64,000 nucleotides of DNA. It comes from Triatoma infestans. Taxonomy: Eukaryota; Arthropoda; Insecta; Hemiptera; Reduviidae. The notes beneath the pieces were generated by a model. The model worked only from the letters and a program-made list of their open reading frames with translations. It was not told the origin of the DNA and ran no database searches. The stretch is from assembly GCA_011037195.1 (NCBI GenBank), contig JAAEAF010003779.1, positions 116,638-180,637 of the forward strand, in the 5' to 3' direction. Positions 34,085-45,694 of the stretch are shown here, in pieces; positions within the stretch are counted from its first letter, which is position 1, and every line of letters starts with the position of its first letter. A program made the translations under genes and the position numbers.

Positions 34085-34745
34085 TTTTTTTTTAATTCAC
34101 TGCTCATTAGACTAAGACTTACGGACTGAAATTCCAGTTGTATGCAATTTAGTCCTTCCAAACAAAAAATCTTAATAAAAATGATAAAAATGCTTCTCAG
34201 ACATGTACTCAAATGTCAACGAAATCTCGTTTATTCGACGAATTTCACTTATCCATGGGAAAGCCATCCCATTCTATTATGGGACGGACTGTCTATTCTC
34301 ATGCCATTCAACTGAGGGGAAGTGAGTACAAGATCTACTTTTATATTCTATATATATATATCGATCGTTAGTGTGGGTTGCTTGGTGGCCTAATTTACTA
34401 AACCCATCATTTTATTTACCTTTTACTATCGCAATTATTTTTTACCACTAAATGCTTTTGGTGTTTTTCCAATTTTTTTGTTTTCAAACATAGTCTGGTG
34501 TGATAAATGCACACGACTTTCTTTCTTACTATTGTTAATGCAATTATAGAAATAGGTCAATTTTCTTTTAAGCAAAGTTTTATTCTGTTGCCCTAACAGA
34601 AATATCTCTGATGCTTTCCAGCTCTGCAGGACCAATCACAACAACTATAGGGATAGAGTTGGGGTACATATTCGGTTTCCCACAGGTCTCTTTTTTAACA
34701 AAACTCTTTTATTCACTCTCTTTTTTTCAAATATGCCTCGATAAT
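34085..34745. other. AT-rich stretch, nothing recognised
   Basis: No supported feature. Confidence 0.5.
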
Positions 34746-34749
34746 ATAA

Positions 34750-35010
34750 TAGATTTCAGAAGGAGAGAAAATGGGTTGTGTAGATAAATAAACTAGAAGT
34801 ATGGGTGAACACTGCATAAGTGAAAAGTAGCACAAACTGCCTGGACTTTACACTAAAATATATAAAATGGTAGTGAGAGGTAAAGATAAGGGTTGATGAC
34901 GCGTTGTGACTGCTGTATGAACTCTGCTGCAAGACTCTCGGTAGACTCCCTCCTATGGGCTGACACAGATGTATTTAAACAGTTTCTCCCACTCTATTCT
35001 GGCCTAACTA
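34750..35010 (+). repeat. Unclassified repeat, copy 2 (partner at 14180)
   Basis: See 14180-14445. Shared blocks here are GAAGGAGAGAAAATGG, AATAAACTAGAAGTATGGGTGAACACT and TTTACACTAAAATATA. Confidence 0.45.
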
Positions 35011-35194
35011 GTGAATGAGACTGTCTCTCTCACTCTCTCTGCTTTGGATCCCTCTCTTCGGATCCTATTACACTCAAAATATTCTCTTTTTTGATTTAGC
35101 TGACTTTTAAATATTTTGTTATACAAAAACTCGGTTCATAGAAATAAAGCCGAAATTGGGGCGATCGTCAATAATTTCATTCGTCTTATTTGAC

Positions 35195-35790
35195 TACCCC
35201 TCCTTATGAAAGGGCCTTGGGTTCCTTAACAATCTTATACAATTCATTCCTGTCCTTCGCTTTCGTCCTCCAGCTCCTAACACCAAGATGAATCAGATCT
35301 CCCTCCGCTTCTTGCAGACATATCTTCTCCCCATGGGGTCTCCCCATTTCCTTCTGCCTTCCGGGCGACTCATGTGAAACTTCTTGGCACCTCTTCCCAT
35401 ATCCATCCTTTCGACATGTCCTAGCCATTCCAATCGTTTGCCTTTCATTTCTTGGACAATATCAAGTGCAGCATACAGCTCACTTAGCTCACTATTTTTC
35501 CGGACCTTCCAAATCCCATCCTCCCATTTAGGACTGAAAATCCGTCTGAGGATTTTTCTCTCCCAAACACGGAGCATTTTACATTCGCTCATGTTAAGTA
35601 TCCATGTTTCATACGCATACATGCGGGTGACGCACGGATGATGGTCTTATAGATTCTCAGTTTATGCTTCTTTGAGATAGACTTGGACTTCATCGTTCGA
35701 ATTAGAGCGAAGAAACACCTGTTGCCGCTTGTCAATCTTGCTTTTATATCAGTACACGACTTATTTTTGATTGTTACATGATTAATTGCC
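35195..35790 (-). mobile_element. LINE RT C-terminal fragment, type 5 (RTE/Jockey-like)
   Basis: Minus strand from 35790: KARLTSGNRCFFALIRTMKS then KKHKLRIYKTIIR, a frameshift, then YAYETWILNMSECKMLRVWERKILRRIF, ELYAALDIVQEMKGKRLEWLGHVERMD and RPEGRRKWGDPMGRR (35293-35622), and finally GVRSWRTKAKDRNELYKIVKE (35204-35428) in another frame. This is the typical thumb-to-C-terminus of mobile RTs annotated as RNA-directed DNA polymerase from mobile elements. Stop after KEPKAL. Confidence 0.85.
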
Positions 35791-36059
35791 TACTTGGCTT
35801 CCAGCCGCCTCTCTGGTAATTTTTATAGTTTTTGTGTCTCTATTCTCATCAGTTCCTCGGTAAATTGCAATACCAAACGTTAATCTGACATGTAAATAAA
35901 AAAATACGTAAGTTTTAAGTCATAATAACGGCAATGTTATTATAAATTCTAGTTAATTGCTTGCGATTTTTTTTTTTTTTTCAATTTTTGCCTTGAAATG
36001 AGTAAACGGAAGTGTTTGTTTACTCAAGAAGAACTACGAACTAAGTTTAAATGTTTTAA

Positions 36060-36520
36060 CTTACTTACTTATTCGGATTCCTCTTCTACCTCACAGTGTA
36101 GAGGATCTGCAAAAGTGACGCCACCTTTCTCTATCTACTACTATTTGTCTTGGCGTTAGTCATTGACAGGTTTAGATCCCTGAAAATGTCGGAGATGTTA
36201 TCCTCCCATGTCGCGCGTCTCCCCTTTCTCGCGCTCTTTTTCCCATGCATCTAGCCTCAAATGCTCTTTAAGGGTCTCTTTCTCTGTCCATTGTAGACAG
36301 ATGTCCGGACCACCTCAACTGCACTTTTTTGACATGTGATATTAGGGGATCGCATTCCAAATTCCTCCTAACGGGGGTTTTTCTCACGCGATCCTTTCTT
36401 GTTTTGCCCTCTATTCCCCTAAGATACCTCATTTCAGAGGCCTGGATGCAGCTTAAACTCTTTTTAGTGAGGGACCAAAATTCGCGACCATATGTCAAAA
36501 CAGCAGTATACATATATTGT
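36060..36520 (-). mobile_element. LINE RT C-terminal fragment, type 6
   Basis: Minus strand at 36268-36513 reads AVLTYGREFWSLTKKSLSCIQASEMRYLRGIEGKTRKDRVR and VKKVQLRWSGHLSTMD, equivalent to LTYGSETW...EMRFLR...R...QLxWxGHxxRM of other LINEs. Downstream the minus strand contains RRATWEDNISDIFRDLN-like text, the usual C-terminal end. A TTAC repeat at 36060-36073 could be its microsatellite tail. Confidence 0.8.
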
Positions 36521-36633
36521 TCGGTAATAAAAGTTTTAAACCATCACCAAATTACAAAATCGATGTCAATATTCACGCTTATGTAAATACGTCAGTTTTC
36601 ATTTGTATATGTGAGTTTTTATACTAAAAAAAA

Positions 36634-37615
36634 TCTGGTGTGAAACACTCACACAACTTTCTCTTACTCCAGTTCTCAAAATGATAATTGACAAATTTTA
36701 TAGTTTGTGTACCAAAGTTAATGAAATTCGTCGAAAACTGAAAAAACTGTTCAGTAAAAGCGCACTTCCGGTTTACTAATTTTCTTGAAACTTGGAATTT
36801 CAGCCACCCATTTATTTCTAACTAATTATGTTTGGATGATAGAATTGTATAATCAACTAGGATAGCACTTTAGATGAAAATCTAACCCTACCCCTCCCCT
36901 AAAAGTGCCCTTAAAAGAATTTTCCCAGATAATGTTTTAGATAAAAGTTGTAGATCCTTGCATGTTTAGTTTATATACGAAGTTTCAAAAAAATCGTCGG
37001 AGCCATTTTTGAGAAAATAGCGAAAAAGTGAATAAATCATTTAGTAAAGTGGTAAAGTAAACGCACTTCCGGTTATCCGATTTTTTTCAAACTCGGAATT
37101 TCAACAACATATTTAATTCTAATTAACATTATTTAGATGACAGAATTGTGAAATAAACTGAAATAGCACTTTAGATGAAACCTAACCCCACCCCTCCCCC
37201 AAAAGTGCCCTTCAGAGCATTTTCCCGGAGAAATGTTTCAAATAAAAGTTGTAGCTCTTTGTATGTGTGGTTGATGTTTCGTGTTTAAAGAAAATCGTCG
37301 GAGCCATTTTTGAGAAAATCGCAAAAAAGTAAAAAATCTAACTAGTAAATTGGTACTTCCGGTTGAGGAATTTTGACAGATAACGTAGTGTCAGATCCCA
37401 CGGTGATGCCTAAATGGAATATCAAGTTTTAACTTTCTACGGTTTTTCGTTTTTGAGCTATGCTGTTCACATACATACATACACACACAGACCATTTGCT
37501 AAAAACCACTTTTTTGGACTCAGGGGACCTCAAAACGGATATTTCCGGTGAAAACTCGATATCGAAAATTTGACACGATTACAATACTTCCTCTTACTAG
37601 GAGTAAGAGAAAGTA
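36634..37615 (+). mobile_element. Family H reference copy (982 bp)
   Basis: Best-preserved copy. 5' hairpin GTGTGA-AACAC-TCACAC; 15-bp ACTTTCTCTTACTCC at 36656-36670; three monomer segments, each with a TTCCGG core and a CCCC(A/T)CCCCT block; then CAAGTTTTAACTTTCTACGG, a TACA/CA tract (37473-37490), GGACCTCAAAACGGATATTTCCGG, and the terminal hairpin CTCTTACTAGGAGTAAGAG. The inverted 15-bp motif is at 37600-37614. No coding capacity. Confidence 0.92.
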
Positions 37616-38060
37616 ATATATCACCTCTGGATTACTAAGTATCAGCTGTTGAAGAAACTTTACCTTTTCACACATTAAAACACTACTTTAGCTTTAACTT
37701 TGAGTTTGCACGAACAAATTTTTTAACAAAAATGTTTGTAGATTCGGAGTTAGCTAAGCGAATTTAATCTGAAAAGACAAAACTAATTACAGATAATATT
37801 ATCGCTCCATATTTATAGAAAAAAAGTAATATAATGCAATCATTGTCTCAAATTCCGTTTTTATCAGTTTTAACTGATGCCAATTTAATCAAGGCGCAAT
37901 CAAAATGAAATATTTTTGAAAAATGTCCTTTTTTTTGCCTTTCCCAGTTGGCAACCCTAGCTTCATGGTAGTTCGCACTTGCGTGTATTTTTTACTATAT
38001 ATTCCAGAAGGCAGCGCCAATAAAATTAAACAAAACCATATACATTTGAAAAAGAATTAT
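37616..38060. other. No recognised feature
   Basis: AT-rich sequence. Confidence 0.5.
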
Positions 38061-38061
38061 A

Positions 38062-38100
38062 TGTTTTGAGGTCCCCTGAGTATGAAAATAATGTTTTTAG
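38062..38100 (-). repeat. Family H scrap at a LINE 3' junction
   Basis: GTTTTGAGGTCCCCTGAGTA...GTTTTTAGCCA matches the segment next to the family H 3' end. The type 1 LINE tail starts immediately after. Confidence 0.65.
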
Positions 38101-39057
38101 CCATTATTTATTATTATTTGTCTGTGGGGAGGGAAACCCTACGCTATGCAAAGCCTCACTCGGCCCCATATAGCTACCCCAAGAAAAACAACAAGAAACC
38201 GGGTCTAGAACAAAAATCCAGACCCGGATCTAATCCATCTAAGATTCACCTCAGTCTGAATAAATCGGACAGTAACCTTAAGCGGAAATAGCCTAAGCTC
38301 TTCCACCAAAGGTCCTGAACCTAATTTCCTCACAACCCAGGCAATAGTCATAAGATGGATGGGTGTTTGTTTCCTCCTGCCACACAGATTCTACAAAATG
38401 GATCCGGCATGAGCCCCATTATGTAGAGATGTCTCCTTAATGTAGAGATACTGCCAAATGATCTCCTTAAAATCCAGTAAGAGATCCAACCAGATGCCTG
38501 AGAGCGCATCATGAAAAACACAGCAATGTCTCACTAATGGCCTTGTCCGGACCCCCGATGGGCATTTTGGACCGCCGAAAACCAACTGAGCTCATCCATA
38601 AGGATGAATGCTGTGAAGTTGTCCATGTCTGCAAGCCCGAAGACATGTGCCAGAAGACACGCCAACAGCAGGCTCGGGATCAATGAAAGGAAGAGAGGCG
38701 CCCAATTTGGCAAACCTATCCACCCCCTCATTCCCAAAAATTCCCATATGGCCTGACACCCAGACTAGAAGCACATCTTCAGAGAAGAGCGCTCTTCCAG
38801 TCTTTTAGATCACTCTAACACCAACCTGGAAGTGAAGACACATGAACTCAGCGCCTTCAGCGCAGCCTGGCTGTGCGAGCAGATCAAACACCTTTTAAGT
38901 TAGTGTTCCGTACCCTCTCATCCAAGACACAACAAAGATTGGCATAAATCGCAGTCTGGTCCATTCACCAAGAGATACTGCCAAATGATCTCCGGTCTCA
39001 AAGTAGACCGCAACTCTTGACCTACCATCCATTCTGGAACCGTCCGTGTTAGCCATA
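38101..39057 (-). mobile_element. RNase H LINE fragment, type 1, copy c
   Basis: Minus strand: TDGSRMDGRSRVAVYFETGDHLAVSL (first catalytic D of RNase H) at 38895-39057, LLVWVSGHMGIFGNEGVDRFAKLGASLPFIDPEPA (38592-38774), then a degraded C-terminus to 38300 and an (AAT)n-type tail near 38108. A 20-bp piece of the RNase H region (38979-39000) is repeated out of place near 38446-38465. Confidence 0.85.
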
Positions 39058-39129
39058 TGAGAGAGAGAGAGAATGATACGTCTCTCTGAGCGAGAGAGAC
39101 AGAGTTTGAGTATACGTACATGTGTCAAT

Positions 39130-40613
39130 GTGTCTAAACGAAATATCATAAATTATCAGAATCTGTCACAAATTCATCAGAGCCCCAGTAAAATAAATTT
39201 TTCTAGCCAAAAATGTTTAAAGTATATCTTTATAATTAGCTTTTCAAGTTGTTGTTTAAGTCGTTTTTGGAGAAAATTGCTAAAAACTCACAACTCATTC
39301 TTTCGTAAAGTTGTTTTTTTTCTCCCTCTCTGCGAGGGTAACTCGGTCTGGTATACAGACGGCTCAAAAACTCCGACTGGGGTCTATGGGGGCAGGCGTA
39401 AAGTTAAGATTAAGGCCAGCCTAAGGAAGTTGTGGCGTGTGGTCTTTCAGGCCGAAGTTGTGGCGTTACAACTCCGCGCTTAGGAGATTATAAGGGTTTG
39501 TGGGTAGAAGAGTGGCCATATATACTCCGATAGTTAGGCAGCCCTGAAGGCACTTTCTTCACACCAAATAGTCTCAAGACTGGTGTGGGGCTGCCTATCT
39601 GCTCTAACCGAAGTGGGTGTTCGGAATAAGCTGTCACTCGCCTGGGTGCCGGGCCATGCGGGGTTCGTTGGTAACGAAAGGGCGGACGATACCTTTATAG
39701 GTCCCGAGCCCTTCTGCAGGCTGCCCAGGAGTCTCATTCACGCTTCTATCAAGGAATGGATAGAAGACCAGCGTCTATGATGATGGGAAAGTACGCCAGG
39801 GGAGATGCAGGCTAAACTCTTCATTAAGAGACATTTGCCTAAATTTACCAAGGACTTACTGAGCCATAGCTGAAGGGATATAAGGCTAATACTGGGTCTA
39901 CTAATAGGGCACTGTAGGCTGAATAGGCACATGCACCATTTATTACTTGCAGACAATGCAGTATGTCGTTTCTTGCCAGACCGAGGAGGAAACCCCGGTG
40001 CACATCCTTTGTGAGTGTGCCGGACTGGCAAGAACAAGGTTTCTTCAATTGGAGACTAGTAATGCCGAAGCCACTTTCAGCTTTGCTAGGCCTGATTAAG
40101 AGGGCGAAGCTGAAGGATGTGCTATAAACCTCTTAATGTAGGTAGCAGTGGAATGAGGCGTGGCCCTCCCCAAACTAATCTAATCTAAAGTTGCTTTTCC
40201 AATTATCGATTATTTTCAAATTTTGAATTCTATCGATGCTTTTAATGTATATTATTATTATATAGGTGGCAGAATCATACATTATATTAAATGTTACTTT
40301 AGAGTAAAGTTTATTGCTACTGTTTTCCCCAGAATCCCCCCCCAAAAAATCAATATTCTCAGGAAAATCATCAAATAAAAGTATGGGAATTAATAATATG
40401 TAGACAGTATATGAAGTTAAAAAAAAAAAATCGTTGGAGCCATTTTCTAGCAAATCGCGGAAAACTGTATATAAAAAACATTCAGAAAATTTCACTTCCG
40501 GTTGATGGATTTTCCTGAAACCTTCATGTCAGACACGGTAGTATTATCTCTAACGGAATACCAAGTTTGAGCTTTCTAGCATTTTTCGTATTTTGACATA
40601 TTTTATTGAGACC

Positions 40614-40645
<32 letters not shown>
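39130..40645 (+). mobile_element. Divergent family H element interrupted by a LINE
   Basis: Left part (39175-39313) and right part (40186-40645) together follow family H order: AAATGTTTAAAGTATA, AAGTCGTTTTTGGAGAAAATTGC, CGTAAAGTTG | CTTTTCCAATTATCGA, ATAGGTGGCAGAATCATAC, TCACTTCCGGTTGATGGATTTT, TCTAACGGAATACCAAGTTTGAG and a (CA)n(TA)n tract at 40612-40645. The 3' hairpin is not seen. Confidence 0.7.
39314..40185 (+). mobile_element. RNase H LINE, type 2, second copy with 3' end
   Basis: Flanked by TAAAGTTG direct repeats (39306-39313, 40186-40193), marking a 5'-truncated insertion. Contains VWYTDGSKTPTG, VVFQAEVVALQLRA, LSLAWVPGHAGFVGNERAD (a deletion removes ALAREGSQ), a zinc knuckle with TEEETPVHILCECAGLARTR near 39985-40035, and a TAATC-repeat tail ending in CTAATCTAATC. 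It provides the 3' end missing from 7835-10232. Confidence 0.88.
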
Positions 40646-40970
40646 AAATAAATAATTATAGTTTTTGGATATGTGTGTTGGGTCTGCAATGCTGGATAAA
40701 ATTATCAATAACACTCTATAATTATTATCAATTATTGATTTATTTTATATTTACAAGATTATATTTTATTCATATTGATTATTGATTATATGAAAAGTTT
40801 TGACATGATAAGTTCTAAAAAATAAAATACACAATAATATTAGTTCCATCCCTAATATTTATTTGTTAACTTGATGCAATAATTTGTTAACGCGGATGAG
40901 TAATTATGGTTTTTTATTACTCAACACTCTCAACACAGAAACTGATTAGATTGCGAGGTAAAAAAAAAAA
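40646..40970. other. AT-rich stretch
   Basis: Nothing recognised. Confidence 0.5.
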
Positions 40971-40974
40971 AAAA

Positions 40975-41942
40975 TCTGGTGTGAAACACTCACACAACTT
41001 TCTCTTACTCCAATTCTCAAAATTATAATTGACAAATTTTATAGTTTGTGTACCAAATTTAATGAAATTCGTCGATAACTGAGAAAAACTGTTCAGTAAA
41101 AGCGCACTTCCGGTTTACTCATTTTCTTGATACTCGGAATTTTGGCCATCTATTTATTTCTAATTAATTTTGCTTGGATGTTAGAATTAACTATGTATAA
41201 TCAACTATGATAGCACTTTAGAGAAAACATAACCCCCACCCCTCCCCTAAATGTGTCCTTCAATGAATTTTCCCCGAGAAATGTTTTAAATAAATGTTGT
41301 AGAACTTTGTATGTTTAGTTTATATATAAAGTTTCCGTCGTAGCCATTTTTGAGAAAATCGCGAAAAAGTGAAAAAAAACCATTTAGTAAAGTGGAAAAA
41401 GTAAACGCACTTCCGGTTATCCGATTTTTTTGAAACTCGGGAATTTCTATAGCATATTTAATTTTAATTTACATTATTTAGATGACAGAATTATCTAATA
41501 AACTGAATTAGCACTTTAAGATGAAAACTTAACCCTAACCCTCCCCCAAAAGTGCCCTCAAATGAATTTTCCGAGAGAAATTTTTTAAATAAAAGTTTTA
41601 GCTCGTTGTATGTGTAGTTGATATACCAAGTTTGAAAAAAAGCGTCAGTGCCATTTTTGAGAAAATCGCAAAAAAGTAAAAAAAAAAAAACAACTAGTAA
41701 AGTGATACTTCCGGTTGTGGAATATTGTCAGATAACGTACTGTCAGATCCCATGGTGATACCTAAACGGAATATCAAGTTTCAACTTTCTACGGTTTTTC
41801 GTTGTTGAGCTATGCTGTTCACATACATACACACGCACGCACACACACACACACACACACAACACACACAGACCATTTGCTAAATATCACTTTTTTGGAC
41901 TCAGGGGACCTCAAAACCTCGTACTAGGAGTAAGAGAACGTA
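40975..41942 (+). mobile_element. Family H element
   Basis: Perfect 5' end (TCTGGTGTGAAACACTCACAC and ACTTTCTCTTACTCC). Three monomer segments, a long (CA)n at 41831-41862, and a ~55-bp deletion before the 3' end (CTCAAAACCTCGTACTAGGAGTAAGAGAACGTA). Confidence 0.9.
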
Positions 41943-42213
41943 AAAAAGCATCCAATAAAGTGGTATTTCCGGTTAAGGAACTTTGACAGATAACTTAAAG
42001 TGTTTGGATCCCTTGTGATACCTAAACGGAATTGTTAAGTTTGAACTTTCTGTGATAGACACATATACAGTGCATTTTTTTTATTTTTTTTTTTTATCAC
42101 TTTTCCGGTTTCAGGGGACTTCAAAACGTTTATTTTCGGTGAAAACTCGATATAGAAAATTTGACCCGATTACAACTTTTATTATCATAGAATAGGTAAG
42201 AAGAGAAAGTAAA
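41943..42213 (+). mobile_element. Extra family H 3' unit, directly downstream
   Basis: Begins at the TCCAATAAAGTGGTATTTCCGG segment and runs through GATACCTAAACGGAATTGTTAAGTTTGAAC and GAAAACTCGATATAGAAAATTTGACCCG to AAGAAGAGAAAGTAA. It is more diverged than its neighbour. Confidence 0.75.
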
Positions 42214-42244
42214 AATATGAAATTATGATTTACAAATTAAAAAA

Positions 42245-42931
42245 TCTGGTGTGAAACACTCACACAACTTTCTCTTACTCCAGTTCTCAAAATTATAATG
42301 GACAAATTTTATAGTTTGTTACCAAATTTAATGAAATTCGTCGAAAACTGAGAAAAACTGTTCAGTAAAAGCGCTCTTCCGGTTTTTCTGAAATTCGGAA
42401 TTTTGGTCATCTATTTATTTCTAATTAATTTTGTTTGGATGATAGAACTGTATAATCGACTATGATGGCACTTTAGACAAAAACATAACCCCCCTCCCCA
42501 CCCCTAAAGGCATCACCTCTCCCGTAAAAGTGCCCTTCAGTGAATTTTCCCAGATAATGTTTTAAATAAAAGTTGTAGAACTTTGTATTTTTAGTTTATA
42601 TATAAAGTTTCAAGAAAATCGTCGGGAGCCATTTTTGAAAAAATCTTGAAAAAAAAAACTAGTAAAAGTGGTACTTCCGATTCAGGAATTTTGACAGATA
42701 ACTACTGTCAGATCCTATGGTGATACCTAAACGGAATATCAAGTTTCAACTTTCTACGGTTTTTCGTTTTTGAGCTTTGCTGTTCACATACACATACACA
42801 CACAGAGCTAAAAAAAACACTTTTTTGGACTCAGGAAACCTCGAACCGGATATTTACGGTGAAAACTCGATATCGAAAATTTGACATGATTACAATACTT
42901 CCTCCTCTCTTACTAGGAGTAAGAGAAAATA
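42245..42931 (+). mobile_element. Short family H element, one monomer fewer
   Basis: Both termini are intact in position, but the element is only 687 bp. Compared with the 982-bp reference it lacks ~295 bp, that is one monomer, with the junction around AAAAATCTTGAAAAAAAAAACTAGTAAAAGTGG (42640-42670). Confidence 0.88.
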
Positions 42932-43041
42932 AAAAATAAATAAATTTTGTAATAATTTTTCATTTCTCAACTAGCGATTTTCTCTCTAATAATTACATAA
43001 ATTATTAGCTATAATTGTAATTAATTTTTTTTGTAGTGAAG

Positions 43042-43195
43042 TACGTAGTTCTTATTTTTTCAGGCAGGCTTAACATCCAACTACCAAATTAAGCTATAAA
43101 TCTACTAATATTAAATTCATATAAATTACTTTAATACAACTGAGGACTTCCCTGGTCAATACTCATAACCATTACACTAACCCCTCCCCCAATTT
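43042..43195 (-). mobile_element. SINE family B, decayed
   Basis: TTTTTTCAGGCAGGCTTAACATCCAACTACCAAATTA is the tail. A deleted body follows, then CTGGTCAATACTCATAACCATTACACTAACCCC, the inverted head. Confidence 0.75.
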
Positions 43196-43800
43196 ATAAA
43201 TAATTTAATTTAATTTAAGAGTAATTTCATATAATACTAATGTAGATATTTGTTTTGTATTCGTATTATAAAGCAATTCCAATATACCCGGTCTCCATTA
43301 GTTTTAATGTTGAAAATTAACAGTAAAATCTGGGACACATTTATAATATTATGTTTTGAATTCTTTGATATTAAATCAGATTTTTATCTCTAACATGATT
43401 TTATTATCTACGTCAGCCGCTTCAAAATATTGTATTTCTGACTGGGAAACCCTTATATAGAATTATTATAAGAAACCCGGTAAATCAGAATTCTAATGTC
43501 AATAATAATAATAATAATAATATAATTTAATATAAATGTGTGAGTAAGCATTGATGAAATCATAATAAAAGTTAATCACGTCGATGGAAACATTATAATA
43601 AAATGAGTTAATCTAATTTCAGTTTATCCTGTTTTTGTGATAATAGGATAATAGCAAGTATCATGTTGATCCAATTTTCGAGTTATCACATATAAATATA
43701 CATTTGAGTCCCGTATTAGTATGGAAAAATTAAAGGCATAATAATTTGTAGAGCTGGTGGGGGGAATACAGGGAAATCAAAACACAAATGTTGTTTACAT
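43196..43800. other. AT-rich stretch with (AAT)n
   Basis: (AAT)n at about 43500-43522; nothing else recognised. Confidence 0.5.
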
Positions 43801-44221
43801 TGTAGTCCAAAAGGAAGCGTCAAACAAAAAATTGAATAAACTTAAATAACATTCGAAATTTTTGTCAGAATTTGCTATCAATTATTCCAGTAAATATTTT
43901 ATATAAAAGTGATAAGTTTTTATATTTGTAATTAGTAAATTCTAAGTTTAAAAATAAATCATTGTAAGCGTTATCGAGAAATACCTCCCCCCCCCAAACC
44001 CAAAAAGTTCATCGTTAAAATCGTAATTTCAGTTAATCGAATTTCTTCAAATTTGAAATCCTTTCATTACTTCTAATATGTGTATTATTAATATAGAGGT
44101 GGTAAAAACCATAAATTATACTGCAGTGATACTTTAGAGAACCATAACGTATGTTCCCCCCCCCCCAGAACCCCAAAAAATCAATTTTCCCCAGGAAAAT
44201 GTATCAAATAGAAGTGATAGG

Positions 44222-44568
44222 TATAAAAATGTTTAAGGAGACATCTCCTTCCATTTTGTAGAGTCTGTGAGATAGAGGAGGAAATACCCAACCATTTTAT
44301 GATTGATTATCTGGGTTGTGAGGAAATTAGGTTCAGGACTTTGGTCGGAATAGGATGTCTGTGGAAGAGCTTAGGCCATTTCCGCTTAAGGTTATTGTCC
44401 GATTTATTCGGACTGCGGTGAACCTTAGATGGATTAGATCCGGGTCTGCATTTTTGTTATAGACGCGGCTTGTTGTTGTTTTTCTTGGGGTAGCTATATG
44501 GGCCTAGTGAGGCTTTGCATAGCGTAGGGTTCCCTCCCCACAGACAAATAATAATAATAATAATAGTA
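44222..44568 (+). mobile_element. RNase H LINE, type 1, copy d (3' end only)
   Basis: Plus strand corresponds to the zinc knuckle and C-terminus: CRVCEIEEE...LGCEEIRFRT, VEELRPFPLKVIVRFIRTAVNLRWIRSGS-like text in shifting frames. The 3' UTR GGGGTAGCTATATGGGCCTAGTGAGG follows, with an (AAT)n tail at 44548-44567. Confidence 0.82.
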
Positions 44569-44962
44569 TACCAAATTTAATGAAATTAGTCGGTGTTTTT
44601 ATGGAGAAAAAAACAAAAAAATTGTTCAGTAAAAGCGCAGTTCTGGTTTACTAATTTTTTTTTTGAAACTCGGAATTTTGGCCATCAATTTATTTCTAAT
44701 TAATTTTGTTTGGATGGTAGAATTTTTTAATCAACTATGATAGCACTTTAGAGGAAAAACAAATCCCCCGTTCCTCCCCTAAAAGCCCCCTTAAATGACT
44801 TTACCAGGAGAAATGTTTCAAGTAAAAGTTGTAGCTCTTTATATACGTATGTTGTTTACATTCCAAGTTTAAAGAAAATCGTTGGAGCCGTTTAAAAAAA
44901 AAAAAAAGCAGAAAACTGAAAAATATATATCAGTAAATATGCAATTTAGGTCATCCAATATT

Positions 44963-45694
44963 TTTTTATTTATTTTATTTTAATTGGATTATTGAATTTT
45001 TACAACTACATAAATAAATATGTAACAAGTAAATAGGCTAACAAAAGTATGAACAAAAACGTGATGGTCAGGAATGGTAATTATCCAGTGACAACCACCA
45101 TTAGTCACCCAGAAGGTCGCGGGGCCAACGACGTTTCAATCGCCTTGTAGGATTGCCTGGTAGTGTGGTGGTGGAGAGGGTTTGGGCGAGAGGATTGGGA
45201 AGAAGGGGAAGTCTGCTGTGGAATTTCTTGTATCGGAGCTTTGCTAAATCGTGGACAAAAGGAATCTTCAGATCTGTGTGTGGATTGTATGGTTCGAAAC
45301 ATAATAAGCAGCATCGACTATGCGTCTGAGTATTTTGGATGCAGGATTTGTATTCTTTTGAGGTTGGTACGTTTTGTGGTTCCGTAGAGTTCTAGTCCGT
45401 ACATCCAGATGGGTGCGAGTAGTGAAGTATAGAGTCGTCTTTTATTCTGTAGAGTGGAGTTTGGAGCGCTTGTCAAGGAGTCTAGCAAGTAGTCTGAAGC
45501 GGTTGTTGAGGGAAGTCCGTTTAAGTCTGGTGTGTGGGTTCCAGGTTAGTCGCTTGCCTAAGAACATACCGAGATAACGAACGTGGTCTGTCGGAGGGAT
45601 AGGAGTGCTGAATAGGAAAACTGGAGGAAGAACTTTTCTGTTTAAGGTGAACACAATATAATGGGATTTGTTAGGGTTAATTTTTATTCTGGAT
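44963..45694 (-). mobile_element. Jockey LINE 3' fragment with 10-bp target duplication
   Basis: Direct repeats ATCCAATATT at 44953-44962 and 45695-45704 bracket the insertion. Minus strand: PIPPTDHVRYLGMFLGKRLTWNPHTRLKR and NNRFRLLARLLDKRSKL (45442-45654), an IWMYGLELYG-like thumb in another frame, and a Jockey C-terminus with NPLHHHTTRQSYKAIETSLAPRP (45105-45314). Its A-rich 3' end is at the left. 5' truncated, frameshifted. Confidence 0.88.

Noticed and set aside
40612..40645. Telomeric or centromeric satellite signal in CA/TA tracts
   Set aside because: These tracts sit at the fixed microsatellite position of family H copies and are short.
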